Positions 50,730-59,886 of a stretch of 64,000 nt of DNA are shown one piece after another. The stretch is taken from NCBI RefSeq assembly GCF_965218685.1, contig NZ_OZ244657.1, forward strand, positions 3,100,001-3,164,000. Direction: 5' to 3'. A program made the position numbers and the translations under genes. A model generated the notes under the pieces. That model ran no database searches. It was not told the origin of the DNA and saw only the letters and a list, made by a program, of their open reading frames with translations. Each line of letters begins with the position of its first letter. Position 1 is the first letter of the stretch. The stretch is from Thalassobius sp965218685 (GTDB lineage Bacteria > Pseudomonadota > Alphaproteobacteria > Rhodobacterales > Rhodobacteraceae).

Positions 50730-52079
50730 ATGCATCGTCCGGATTATCTCGAACAAGGCGAAGTAGCACGCCTATTTCCGGTGTTGGCAACGACATCAAA
50801 AGAAGGACGAACCACCTCAATCGTTCTCGCCTGCATTTCGAAGATTGACGAATTCGGCGCGGAGATACTGCACACAGTAGGCAAGCGCGTAGGAAAACGC
50901 TCCAAACTTGAGACGTATACCGAGATCGTCTTCAAAAACGAAAAAACCCAGGTGAAAGATCGCCCGGATGGGCTGATCGTCTTAAGTACAGGGGCAAACG
51001 AATGGCGCGCGTTGGTGGAAGCCAAGGTTGGAAATGCCGAAATTGGTGCGGACCAAGTTGAGAAATACCGAGAAATTGCCAAGGAACAGGGCCTCGACTG
51101 CGTTATTACAATTTCAAACCAGTTTGCGACCCAACCTGAACATCATCCGGTCGAAGCTATTCGCAAGAGCCGTTCCAAAATTCCCGTTTTTCACTGGTCA
51201 TGGATGTTCATTCTGACCGTCACTGACATCTTGCTGAACCAAGACAAAGTCGCGGACGAAGACCAAAAGCTGCTTCTAAATGAACTCCGGCGTTTTCTCA
51301 CCCACGAGAGCGCAGGCGTCAAAGGCTTCGATCGAATGCCCCCTGAATGGACTGAACTCAATAGGCTTGTATCTGCTGGCGGGAAGATCGCGGCAAAGTC
51401 CCCTGAAGCAGCCATCGTATTGGATTCTTGGCACCAGGAAACACGCGATCTCTCTCTTATTCTGAGCCGACAAACTGAGGCCGAAGTACAGGAGAAACTG
51501 CCCCGAAAGCATCGCGTGGACCCTGCACAACGACGGAAAGACGAATTGCAGCTGCTTCGAGAGGATGGCCAATTGCAGTTAGTTTTGGATGTGCCCGACG
51601 CGGCTGCACCGGTCGAAATAGTGGCAGATCTTGCGCGTCGCACCATAGATATCGGGATGACCCTGCGCGCGCCAGAAGACAGAGTGTCGTCCAAAGCACG
51701 CGTTAACTGGCTGATACGACAGATCAAAACTGAGAAGTTGGAGGAAGCTTTCGTCAGGATGACCTGGCCAGGCAGAAGCGAAACCACTCAGTTTCAACTG
51801 TCAGAACTCATCGCAGACCCAACTATCTGTGAGAAAGATAAAAACGGATTACAGGTAACTCGATTCCATATTTTCATCGCTCGTAGGCTTGGTGCAAAAT
51901 TTACCCAGCAGATCAATTTCATCAAAGAACTCGAAGAAGTGGTTCCCTTTTTCTATCGAGAGATTGGTCAGAATCTCCAAGAATGGCGGAAACCAGCGCC
52001 AAAAATCAAACCAGAGCGTTTGGCTGCAGAGGACGTAGCGACCGCAGCTGATCGAGATGACGAGGACGAAGTGGGATGA
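50730..52079 (+). CDS. Unrecognised protein with PD-(D/E)XK nuclease-like N-terminal domain
   Basis: 449 residues, start supported by AGGAGG seven bases upstream. The segment VKDRPDGLIVLSTG (Asp in PDG, about 77-83), followed after a loop by WRALVEAKVG (E-x-K, about 92-101) and QVEKYREIAKEQGLDCVITISNQF (in part), is the arrangement of PD-(D/E)XK nucleases of the restriction/repair type. The middle has an Arg/Lys/Gln-rich helix (KLPRKHRVDPAQRRKDELQL) and the C-terminus is Pro/Lys then acidic (DRDDEDEVG). Visibly more A/T-rich than its neighbours and lying alone between two direct IS91-type copies. A defence or stress function is possible; no family name can be given. Confidence 0.65.
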   Translation: MHRPDYLEQGEVARLFPVLATTSKEGRTTSIVLACISKIDEFGAEILHTVGKRVGKRSKLETYTEIVFKNEKTQVKDRPDGLIVLSTGANEWRALVEAKVGNAEIGADQVEKYREIAKEQGLDCVITISNQFATQPEHHPVEAIRKSRSKIPVFHWSWMFILTVTDILLNQDKVADEDQKLLLNELRRFLTHESAGVKGFDRMPPEWTELNRLVSAGGKIAAKSPEAAIVLDSWHQETRDLSLILSRQTEAEVQEKLPRKHRVDPAQRRKDELQLLREDGQLQLVLDVPDAAAPVEIVADLARRTIDIGMTLRAPEDRVSSKARVNWLIRQIKTEKLEEAFVRMTWPGRSETTQFQLSELIADPTICEKDKNGLQVTRFHIFIARRLGAKFTQQINFIKELEEVVPFFYREIGQNLQEWRKPAPKIKPERLAAEDVATAADRDDEDEVG

Positions 52080-52294
52080 TCGACGCTCAATGCAATCAGC
52101 CATCTCACCCAAAGAACCGTCCCAAACATGGCAAATTGGTGCGGTGCCGCCAATAACAGCCCTAGGACTAAGCCGCTCCGCGGCATTGGCGCCTTTGGTT
52201 GGTGTGGTGACCTGACCAAATCAGTGCGCATTTTGCGATTTTGATGACCTGCCGGACGATTGGGGCCTTCTCAATCATTAGACAGGAGGTTTCC

Positions 52295-53182
52295 ATGACA
52301 GAGGAGAGAGTAAGCCCGCTGCGTCAGCGGATGGTCGAAGACATGCGTATCCGTGGCATGGGCGACAAAGCTCAGAAAGCCCACATCCGAGCGATCAAAG
52401 ACTTCACCGCATTCCTTGGCCATTCGCCTGATACCGCAACGCCGGAGGAACTGCGCGCCTATCAGCTTCATATGACCAACGCAGGGGTCACGCCGTCAAC
52501 TTTCAATGCGCGGATCGTGGCGCTCAGGTTCTTCTTCGGCATGACCTGCGGGCGGGAGGAGATGAAGCGCTATATGCAATTCCGCACCGAACCGCGGAAG
52601 TTGCCGATCGTTCTCAGCGTCGAGGAGGTGTCCGACATCCTGATGGCGGCACCCGGGCCAGGGCTGAAGTATCGGGCGGCGCTCAGCATTTCTTACGGTG
52701 CCGGCCTCAGGGCAGCGGAAGTCTGTAATCTCAAGATCGGTGATATCGACAGCGACCGGATGCTGATCCATGTCGAGCAGGGCAAGGGGCGTAAGGATCG
52801 CAAGGTCATGCTGTCCCCGGGCTTGCTGAATCTGTTGCGTGATTGGTGGCGCGAGGCCCGCCCGGAAGGCTGGCTGTTCCCGGGCAAGCCAAAGATCAAC
52901 CCGATTTCGCCGAGGCAGTTGAACCGTGCTTTCACCTCAGCCAAGCACATGGCTGGCATCAGCAAACCGGCAACACTGCACACGCTGAGGCACAGTTTCG
53001 CGACACATCTGTTGGAGGCCAACACGGATGTGCGGGTGATCCAGGTGCTGCTCGGTCACGCCAAGCTCACCACGACGGCGCAATATACCCACGTCGCCAC
53101 CAAAACGATCCGCGACACGGTCAGCCCCTACGAGATGCTGGCCAAGCTGCAGGACCAGACTGTGAAGCGAAGTCTGGAGTGA
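52295..53182 (+). CDS. Tyrosine recombinase of IS91-type element, copy 2
   Basis: Identical in sequence to the recombinase of copy 1 (295 residues, same ATG, same RHRHY residues). The identity over the whole protein shows recent duplication of the element. Confidence 0.92.
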   Translation: MTEERVSPLRQRMVEDMRIRGMGDKAQKAHIRAIKDFTAFLGHSPDTATPEELRAYQLHMTNAGVTPSTFNARIVALRFFFGMTCGREEMKRYMQFRTEPRKLPIVLSVEEVSDILMAAPGPGLKYRAALSISYGAGLRAAEVCNLKIGDIDSDRMLIHVEQGKGRKDRKVMLSPGLLNLLRDWWREARPEGWLFPGKPKINPISPRQLNRAFTSAKHMAGISKPATLHTLRHSFATHLLEANTDVRVIQVLLGHAKLTTTAQYTHVATKTIRDTVSPYEMLAKLQDQTVKRSLE

Positions 53183-54394
53183 TTGGCTGTCGGGGTGCCC
53201 CGGCCAAAGCTAGAGATCGCTGACATCTTCCGTGCCCATGGTCCTGCGTGGCGGCAGGCCAATGCCGGGCATGTCAGCCTCTCGCAACTCAAGGTGATGT
53301 CAGCGATAGAAGCCTGCCGGACCGACGCGCTCGGCGGGCATGTGGCCGGTTGCACCAAGTGCGGCCACCATCACATCGCCTACAACAGTTGCAAGAACCG
53401 CCATTGCCCGAAGTGTCAGGGGCCGACGGCGCGAGACTGGATTGAGGCCCGCGCCGAGGACCTGCTTCCCGTGGAATATTTCCACGTCGTGTTCACGCTG
53501 CCCGCCGAGATCGCGCAAATCGCCTATTGGAACAAGAGGGCGGTCTACGCGCTGCTGTTCAAAGCGTCGGCGGAAACGGTCATGACCACTGCCGCCGACC
53601 CCAAACGCATGGGTGCGAAGGTGGGGCTGACCAGCGTCTTGCACACCTGGGGCTCTGCCATGACACACCATCCGCATATCCATATGATCGTGCCCGGCGG
53701 CGGTCTGTCGAGGGACGGCACCAGGTGGGTCGCCAGCAAGCCCGGGTTCTTCTTGCATGTGCGCGTGCTGTCCCGCCTGTTCCGCCGCCTCTTTCTGGAC
53801 GGCCTGATGGCGCTGCACCAAGCCGGAGACCTGGCTTTCTATGGCGACCTGGAGCGGTTGGTCCGGCCGGATGCCTTTACCGCCTGGCTCACCCCATTCC
53901 GTAAATCCGAATGGGTGGTCTATTCCAAACCGCCCTTTGGCGGCCCAGAGGCCGTGCTTGCCTATCTGAGCCGCTATACCCACAGGGTAGCGATCTCGAA
54001 CCATCGCTTGGTCAGCGCGGATGCCCACACTGTAGCTTTCCGTTGGAAGGATTATCGCATCAAAAATGGCGATCGCCAGAAGATCATGCGCCTTGCCACA
54101 CCCGAGTTCATCCGCCGCTTCCTGATCCATGTCCTGCCCGATGGGTTCCATCGCATCCGCCATTACGGCCTGCTGGCCAGCGGTGTCCGCAAAGCGAACC
54201 TCACCAAAATCCGCGCGCTGCTCTGCGTCCAGCCAGTGGAACAGGCGGATAACCACGATCTTGAGCCAGAGGTTGCCCCTCTTACGCTGCGTGAACCCTG
54301 CCCATGCTGCGGCGGACCCATGCGTATCATCGAGATCTTCCGTCGTGGGCAAAAACCGATGTCGCGCGCGCCACCAAGGGAGCAGGCCGCATGA
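53183..54394 (+). CDS. IS91-family HUH transposase, copy 2
   Basis: Identical to the copy 1 transposase (403 residues, TTG start, zinc motif, HPHIH motif and catalytic Tyr all intact), so this copy is also expected to be active. Confidence 0.94.
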   Translation: MAVGVPRPKLEIADIFRAHGPAWRQANAGHVSLSQLKVMSAIEACRTDALGGHVAGCTKCGHHHIAYNSCKNRHCPKCQGPTARDWIEARAEDLLPVEYFHVVFTLPAEIAQIAYWNKRAVYALLFKASAETVMTTAADPKRMGAKVGLTSVLHTWGSAMTHHPHIHMIVPGGGLSRDGTRWVASKPGFFLHVRVLSRLFRRLFLDGLMALHQAGDLAFYGDLERLVRPDAFTAWLTPFRKSEWVVYSKPPFGGPEAVLAYLSRYTHRVAISNHRLVSADAHTVAFRWKDYRIKNGDRQKIMRLATPEFIRRFLIHVLPDGFHRIRHYGLLASGVRKANLTKIRALLCVQPVEQADNHDLEPEVAPLTLREPCPCCGGPMRIIEIFRRGQKPMSRAPPREQAA

Positions 54395-54624
54395 CCGAAC
54401 GCCTCGCAAAGATCATAAACCCATGCTGGCAGCTCCATGCAGGCCCGGCCCAAGCCACCTGCGCCGATCAGGTACCAGCGCGGTTCCAGACCGCACATGC
54501 ACACAGTCCGACGGTTAGCGCTTGGCGGCTGGACTGGGAAGCCCGCGTGTCCACCGCCGTGAAAAACGTGAAACGGCCCGCTGAAATCGCCGTCGCATCA
54601 ACCGCCGGCGCTCTTTCCCCATAG
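54391..54624 (+). CDS. Small third frame of the IS91-type element, copy 2
   Basis: 77 residues, same as in copy 1, with an ATGA overlap to the transposase stop. Coding status uncertain. Confidence 0.35.
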   Translation: MTERLAKIINPCWQLHAGPAQATCADQVPARFQTAHAHSPTVSAWRLDWEARVSTAVKNVKRPAEIAVASTAGALSP

Positions 54625-54763
54625 TCTCACCAAGACCCTCGCGGCTTCGTCCTTGGGAGGTTTTCCAACGCGGGTCGTCCGCCCGCCAAGGCGCCAACCT
54701 TACGCCGCGACCCGCATCAGAAAACCTTCACCAAAGCGGACATCGCTGATCGGCACCAGGGGC

Positions 54764-54807
54764 GGAAAGCGGACTTTTACTGCGTTTTGCGCCAATGGCC
54801 GCTTTCC
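54764..54807. repeat. REP-like palindrome next to IS copy 2
   Basis: GGAAAGCGG (54764-54772) and CCGCTTTCC (54799-54807) form a perfect 9-bp inverted repeat with a 26-base spacer; AAAGCGGAC also occurs directly at the IS junction (54733-54741). Part of the intergenic repeat family the IS seems to prefer. Confidence 0.55.
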
Positions 54808-54833
54808 TGTCGTCAACCCCATCTTCTCACCGT

Positions 54834-55874
54834 CTATACAACGGTCACATCCTGCAGGCCGTGCAGGGGGGCGCCCTCAAGAAGTTGACTGTCAATTGCT
54901 TGCCTGATCCTCATTAGTGCGGCCTGTGATGATGACGTCATGCTGTCGTAGGCCTGAAAATCATGCGGCATGTCGGGCCATAGATCGAGCCTCACTTCGG
55001 CTGCTTTCGCTTTCTGCTCGCGCGCGAAGTCGATGATCATATCACGCAAAACTTCCCGCCCTCCCGCTTGCAAATAGAGTGGCGCAAGTCCGCTGTAATC
55101 GTACGAGATCGGAGACAAGGCACCCCGCCCATACGCCTGATCGGGATCAAGCCAGCGGCCGAATTGGAGCGCCATCCAACCCTGCACCAGATCGGTTGGA
55201 TTGTTTTCGTGCAGGCTGGCGCCGCGATCGCCTATGTCCGTCCAAGGGCACAGACCGATGCATAACGCGGGCTGGGGTTTTCCTTGTGCTTTCAGAGCCT
55301 GAAGCAACATCAAAGCCATATGCCCGCCAGCGCTGTCGCCAATCACGACGATCCTTTCCGCGGGCACTTGCGCCGATAAGTAGTCCCATGCGGCCATGGC
55401 GTCTTCTGCCTGGGCAGGATGGGGATGCTCGGGTGTCAGACGGTAGTCGGGGGCGAACAACCTTGCTGCGGTGTGATGCGCCAGCATTTGCGCGAAGCGG
55501 CCACTCACTCCGCCGTGGAAGGCATACCCTCCGCCATGGAAATAAAGCAGGGCCGCGTCGCTTTCGCGATGATTGGGGTCATACCAACGCCCTTTGACCC
55601 CTTCGGCATCAGTCTCTGAAACTGCATAGACATCGTCCGTCTGCAACTGAACGCAGTCGAACAGTTTGCGCCCCTCCCGGATGTCCGGATGGCGCATGGC
55701 GGCGGTAAACTGGTGACGGACGAACCGGATGCCGGTTTCCATGTTGGCGTCCCAATCCTTGGCCATGCGTCGCCCGAAACCGTGCCGCACCGACGTCGAA
55801 ATCGCGATCTGACTGAGTTTCGCAAGGCTTCGCACCCGTAGCTGGAACGAGCCAGAATAGACTATTTTACCCAT
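54834..55874 (-). CDS. Alpha/beta hydrolase, hormone-sensitive lipase-like esterase
   Basis: 346 residues with AAGGA before the ATG. Oxyanion HGGG in LLYFHGGGYAFHGGV (about 110-124), nucleophile elbow GDSAGG in IVVIGDSAGGHMAL (about 177-190), catalytic Asp and His near LWPDMPHDFQAYD (about 300-312). The extra N-terminal 80 residues carry no obvious signal peptide. Hydrolyses carboxylic esters, substrate unknown. Divergent from an AraC-type regulator that probably controls it; both lie between inverted IS91-type copies. Confidence 0.9.
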   Translation of the reverse strand: MGKIVYSGSFQLRVRSLAKLSQIAISTSVRHGFGRRMAKDWDANMETGIRFVRHQFTAAMRHPDIREGRKLFDCVQLQTDDVYAVSETDAEGVKGRWYDPNHRESDAALLYFHGGGYAFHGGVSGRFAQMLAHHTAARLFAPDYRLTPEHPHPAQAEDAMAAWDYLSAQVPAERIVVIGDSAGGHMALMLLQALKAQGKPQPALCIGLCPWTDIGDRGASLHENNPTDLVQGWMALQFGRWLDPDQAYGRGALSPISYDYSGLAPLYLQAGGREVLRDMIIDFAREQKAKAAEVRLDLWPDMPHDFQAYDSMTSSSQAALMRIRQAIDSQLLEGAPLHGLQDVTVV

Positions 55875-55960
55875 ATTTTTGTCCTTGTTAGCTGGTTGGG
55901 CCTTTATTGTCTCAACGGGGGCTGCAAATTATAGAATGATTGCGTCAAAAGGATCCTGTT

Positions 55961-56785
55961 ATGCCGCCGATCGCAAAACTGTTCCTGCCACCGCCTGACC
56001 TGGCGGGCTGCCTCATGGCCGGTGTTTATCGGGACACACGCGGGGCAAATCTGTCCGATGCCGACCGAATGAACCATTTTCCGGCGTCACCGCTTGTTGC
56101 TATTACGCTCGTTCAGCATGGGACGCTGCATCTGTTGCCATCAGGCACAAACTGGCGGCAGGCGGCACTGATACCGCCCCTTCGAGAAAAATCGGTTCTC
56201 CCTCCACAAGACATGCCCGTATCCAGTTGGGCGCAGGGTGATGTTGTCGCGTTGACCGTCGGTGTCTTTCCTGACGCGTGGCGTGCCCTTAGCGGTGAGG
56301 AGGCCTGTTCGACATTGCCGCCCGTTCTGGATGAGGCGTTCGAGGGCTTAGATTTCGCAGGCGATGCTGCCGAAGGCTGGGTCGCATTTTGCCAAAGGCT
56401 TCAGGCCGCATGGTCCGCCGCGAGGCCGGATATCTGGCAGCCTGCTGCACGCATATCAGACTGGTCCACAGCGCTGACGACCCGTGCCGCGCTTTCAGGA
56501 GCCGGGCGCAGCCTGCGCAGCATCGAGCGCAAGATCAAACGCTTCTCTGGCCAAACGCAACGCAGTTTGGCTTTCTATTCAACCTTCGAACGGCTCCATG
56601 AGCTTTCGAGGCGCTCGGCGGAACAACCTCTGGCGGGAATTGCCGCTGACGCGGGGTATTCGGACCAGTCCCATATGGGGCGTGCCGTGCGCCGCGCAAC
56701 GGGGTTCTCGCCGGCCCGGCTCAACAAAGCGATCGAAACCGAGGAACCCTTTTGGTGCTATCGCCTCCTTGGTGAACGCTTTTGA
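55961..56785 (+). CDS. AraC-family transcriptional regulator
   Basis: 274 residues from ATG at 55961 (AAGGA upstream); a TTG 21 bases earlier would lengthen it slightly. The N-terminal sensory part is unassigned. The C-terminal double helix-turn-helix is readable: RSLRSIERKIKRFSGQTQRS (about 190-209) and PLAGIAADAGYSDQSHMGRA then VRRATGFSPARL (about 227-258). Divergent from the esterase with an 86-bp shared promoter region. Confidence 0.88.
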   Translation: MPPIAKLFLPPPDLAGCLMAGVYRDTRGANLSDADRMNHFPASPLVAITLVQHGTLHLLPSGTNWRQAALIPPLREKSVLPPQDMPVSSWAQGDVVALTVGVFPDAWRALSGEEACSTLPPVLDEAFEGLDFAGDAAEGWVAFCQRLQAAWSAARPDIWQPAARISDWSTALTTRAALSGAGRSLRSIERKIKRFSGQTQRSLAFYSTFERLHELSRRSAEQPLAGIAADAGYSDQSHMGRAVRRATGFSPARLNKAIETEEPFWCYRLLGERF

Positions 56786-56941
56786 CATCGAATGAATACG
56801 GACATTCGAACGGCGTGCAGCATCGTGCGGTTTGGTGAAGGTTTTCTGATGCGGGTCGCGGCGTAAGGTTGGCGCCTTGGCGGGCGGACGACCCGCGTTG
56901 GAAAACCTCCCAAGGACGAAGCCGCGAGGGTCTTGGTGAGA

Positions 56942-57175
56942 CTATGGGGAAAGAGCGCCGGCGGTTGATGCGACGGCGATTTCAGCGGGCCGTTTCACGT
57001 TTTTCACGGCGGTGGACACGCGGGCTTCCCAGTCCAGCCGCCAAGCGCTAACCGTCGGACTGTGTGCATGTGCGGTCTGGAACCGCGCTGGTACCTGATC
57101 GGCGCAGGTGGCTTGGGCCGGGCCTGCATGGAGCTGCCAGCATGGGTTTATGATCTTTGCGAGGCGTTCGGTCAT
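56942..57175 (-). CDS. Small third frame of the IS91-type element, copy 3
   Basis: 77 residues, same as in the other copies; ATGA overlap with the transposase stop. Coding status uncertain. Confidence 0.35.
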   Translation of the reverse strand: MTERLAKIINPCWQLHAGPAQATCADQVPARFQTAHAHSPTVSAWRLDWEARVSTAVKNVKRPAEIAVASTAGALSP

Positions 57176-58383
57176 GCGGCCTGCTCCCTTGGTGGCGCGC
57201 GCGACATCGGTTTTTGCCCACGACGGAAGATCTCGATGATACGCATGGGTCCGCCGCAGCATGGGCAGGGTTCACGCAGCGTAAGAGGGGCAACCTCTGG
57301 CTCAAGATCGTGGTTATCCGCCTGTTCCACTGGCTGGACGCAGAGCAGCGCGCGGATTTTGGTGAGGTTCGCTTTGCGGACACCGCTGGCCAGCAGGCCG
57401 TAATGGCGGATGCGATGGAACCCATCGGGCAGGACATGGATCAGGAAGCGGCGGATGAACTCGGGTGTGGCAAGGCGCATGATCTTCTGGCGATCGCCAT
57501 TTTTGATGCGATAATCCTTCCAACGGAAAGCTACAGTGTGGGCATCCGCGCTGACCAAGCGATGGTTCGAGATCGCTACCCTGTGGGTATAGCGGCTCAG
57601 ATAGGCAAGCACGGCCTCTGGGCCGCCAAAGGGCGGTTTGGAATAGACCACCCATTCGGATTTACGGAATGGGGTGAGCCAGGCGGTAAAGGCATCCGGC
57701 CGGACCAACCGCTCCAGGTCGCCATAGAAAGCCAGGTCTCCGGCTTGGTGCAGCGCCATCAGGCCGTCCAGAAAGAGGCGGCGGAACAGGCGGGACAGCA
57801 CGCGCACATGCAAGAAGAACCCGGGCTTGCTGGCGACCCACCTGGTGCCGTCCCTCGACAGACCGCCGCCGGGCACGATCATATGGATATGCGGATGGTG
57901 TGTCATGGCAGAGCCCCAGGTGTGCAAGACGCTGGTCAGCCCCACCTTCGCACCCATGCGTTTGGGGTCGGCGGCAGTGGTCATGACCGTTTCCGCCGAC
58001 GCTTTGAACAGCAGCGCGTAGACCGCCCTCTTGTTCCAATAGGCGATTTGCGCGATCTCGGCGGGCAGCGTGAACACGACGTGGAAATATTCCACGGGAA
58101 GCAGGTCCTCGGCGCGGGCCTCAATCCAGTCTCGCGCCGTCGGCCCCTGACACTTCGGGCAATGGCGGTTCTTGCAACTGTTGTAGGCGATGTGATGGTG
58201 GCCGCACTTGGTGCAACCGGCCACATGCCCGCCGAGCGCGTCGGTCCGGCAGGCTTCTATCGCTGACATCACCTTGAGTTGCGAGAGGCTGACATGCCCG
58301 GCATTGGCCTGCCGCCACGCAGGACCATGGGCACGGAAGATGTCAGCGATCTCTAGCTTTGGCCGGGGCACCCCGACAGCCAA
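57172..58383 (-). CDS. IS91-family HUH transposase, copy 3
   Basis: Identical to copies 1 and 2 (403 residues, TTG start), on the minus strand. Zinc, HUH and Tyr motifs intact. Its long antisense open frame (57,157..58,266) is a by-product of codon bias. Confidence 0.94.
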   Translation of the reverse strand: MAVGVPRPKLEIADIFRAHGPAWRQANAGHVSLSQLKVMSAIEACRTDALGGHVAGCTKCGHHHIAYNSCKNRHCPKCQGPTARDWIEARAEDLLPVEYFHVVFTLPAEIAQIAYWNKRAVYALLFKASAETVMTTAADPKRMGAKVGLTSVLHTWGSAMTHHPHIHMIVPGGGLSRDGTRWVASKPGFFLHVRVLSRLFRRLFLDGLMALHQAGDLAFYGDLERLVRPDAFTAWLTPFRKSEWVVYSKPPFGGPEAVLAYLSRYTHRVAISNHRLVSADAHTVAFRWKDYRIKNGDRQKIMRLATPEFIRRFLIHVLPDGFHRIRHYGLLASGVRKANLTKIRALLCVQPVEQADNHDLEPEVAPLTLREPCPCCGGPMRIIEIFRRGQKPMSRAPPREQAA

Positions 58384-59271
58384 TCACTCCAGACTTCGCT
58401 TCACAGTCTGGTCCTGCAGCTTGGCCAGCATCTCGTAGGGGCTGACCGTGTCGCGGATCGTTTTGGTGGCGACGTGGGTATATTGCGCCGTCGTGGTGAG
58501 CTTGGCGTGACCGAGCAGCACCTGGATCACCCGCACATCCGTGTTGGCCTCCAACAGATGTGTCGCGAAACTGTGCCTCAGCGTGTGCAGTGTTGCCGGT
58601 TTGCTGATGCCAGCCATGTGCTTGGCTGAGGTGAAAGCACGGTTCAACTGCCTCGGCGAAATCGGGTTGATCTTTGGCTTGCCCGGGAACAGCCAGCCTT
58701 CCGGGCGGGCCTCGCGCCACCAATCACGCAACAGATTCAGCAAGCCCGGGGACAGCATGACCTTGCGATCCTTACGCCCCTTGCCCTGCTCGACATGGAT
58801 CAGCATCCGGTCGCTGTCGATATCACCGATCTTGAGATTACAGACTTCCGCTGCCCTGAGGCCGGCACCGTAAGAAATGCTGAGCGCCGCCCGATACTTC
58901 AGCCCTGGCCCGGGTGCCGCCATCAGGATGTCGGACACCTCCTCGACGCTGAGAACGATCGGCAACTTCCGCGGTTCGGTGCGGAATTGCATATAGCGCT
59001 TCATCTCCTCCCGCCCGCAGGTCATGCCGAAGAAGAACCTGAGCGCCACGATCCGCGCATTGAAAGTTGACGGCGTGACCCCTGCGTTGGTCATATGAAG
59101 CTGATAGGCGCGCAGTTCCTCCGGCGTTGCGGTATCAGGCGAATGGCCAAGGAATGCGGTGAAGTCTTTGATCGCTCGGATGTGGGCTTTCTGAGCTTTG
59201 TCGCCCATGCCACGGATACGCATGTCTTCGACCATCCGCTGACGCAGCGGGCTTACTCTCTCCTCTGTCAT
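58384..59271 (-). CDS. Tyrosine recombinase of IS91-type element, copy 3
   Basis: Identical in protein sequence to copies 1 and 2 (295 residues), on the minus strand. All catalytic residues intact. Confidence 0.92.
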   Translation of the reverse strand: MTEERVSPLRQRMVEDMRIRGMGDKAQKAHIRAIKDFTAFLGHSPDTATPEELRAYQLHMTNAGVTPSTFNARIVALRFFFGMTCGREEMKRYMQFRTEPRKLPIVLSVEEVSDILMAAPGPGLKYRAALSISYGAGLRAAEVCNLKIGDIDSDRMLIHVEQGKGRKDRKVMLSPGLLNLLRDWWREARPEGWLFPGKPKINPISPRQLNRAFTSAKHMAGISKPATLHTLRHSFATHLLEANTDVRVIQVLLGHAKLTTTAQYTHVATKTIRDTVSPYEMLAKLQDQTVKRSLE

Positions 59272-59401
59272 GGAAACCTCCTGTCTAATGATTGAGAAGG
59301 CCCCAATCGTCCGGCAGGTCATCAAAATCGCAAAATGCGCACTGATTTGGTCAGGTCACCACACCAACCAAAGGCGCCAATGCCGCGGAGCGGCTTAGTC
59401 C

Positions 59402-59886
59402 AAGGGCTCTAGGCAGCCGTTCGCTGCACTCCGCTCGAACGTCGGCTCCAGGAATTTCGGGCAGCTAAATCATAATGCCCCATAGATCAGGTTCAGTATC
59501 GCTTCCCTGTTAGTTCCATAAAATTCACTGATGTCGGAACGGAATTTCCTTGTTAACGAACCTAGGGAAATCGCGGCTAAACCACTGTTTCCTCATTCAC
59601 AATCAAGGCGATGGGCTTGAATATTGGCGAAATCGGCAGTTTTTCCCTGTATTTTCCCTGTTTTCAGACGCTGAGAGTTTGTCGCGCTATTGTCGCGTTT
59701 TCGGGCGTTTGGCAGACAGGGTTTTCAACAGAGACGCAGATAAGAGCACGAACCAAACAGATTTCAGGCCGTAGTCTCTGTTTGCGATACCGGCGGTACG
59801 AGTTTACAGATTTCAGGGTGTTTTGTTTCAGAGCGATGCGAACTGTGCGCGCTGCTCTGACCAGACAGCCGAGAACCGCGTCTTGA
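59402..59886. other. 485-bp gene-free interval between IS copy 3 and recombinase remnant
   Basis: Contains direct repeat copy B (59,659..59,856) and, before it, A/T-richer sequence with TTTTCCCTGT occurring twice in tandem (about 59,641 and 59,652). No convincing coding sequence. Confidence 0.6.
59659..59856 (+). repeat. Imperfect direct repeat, copy B
   Basis: Begins TGTTTTCAGACG and ends GAACTGTGCGCGCTGC, matching copy A at 43,539 with substitutions and small indels but the same order of conserved blocks. Together they frame about 16 kb that starts at tRNA-Gln and includes all three IS91-type copies. Confidence 0.8.

Larger units (their letters stand above)
52165..54735 (+). mobile_element. 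IS91-type element, copy 2
   Basis: Same length, orientation and content as copy 1; every position is offset by 4,157. The bases before it are AGCCCTA (copy 1 AGCCCTT) and those after it AAAGCGGACATC, so it entered a related target. With copy 1 it brackets the PD-(D/E)XK-like gene in the manner of a composite transposon. Confidence 0.88.
56831..59401 (-). mobile_element. IS91-type element, copy 3 (inverted)
   Basis: Exact reverse-complement counterpart of copies 1 and 2, again 2,571 bp. Read in its own direction it is preceded by AGCCCTT, like copy 1, and followed by AAACCGCACGATG, which differs from the AAAGCGGAC of the others. With copy 2 it brackets the esterase/AraC pair in inverted orientation. 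Confidence 0.88.
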
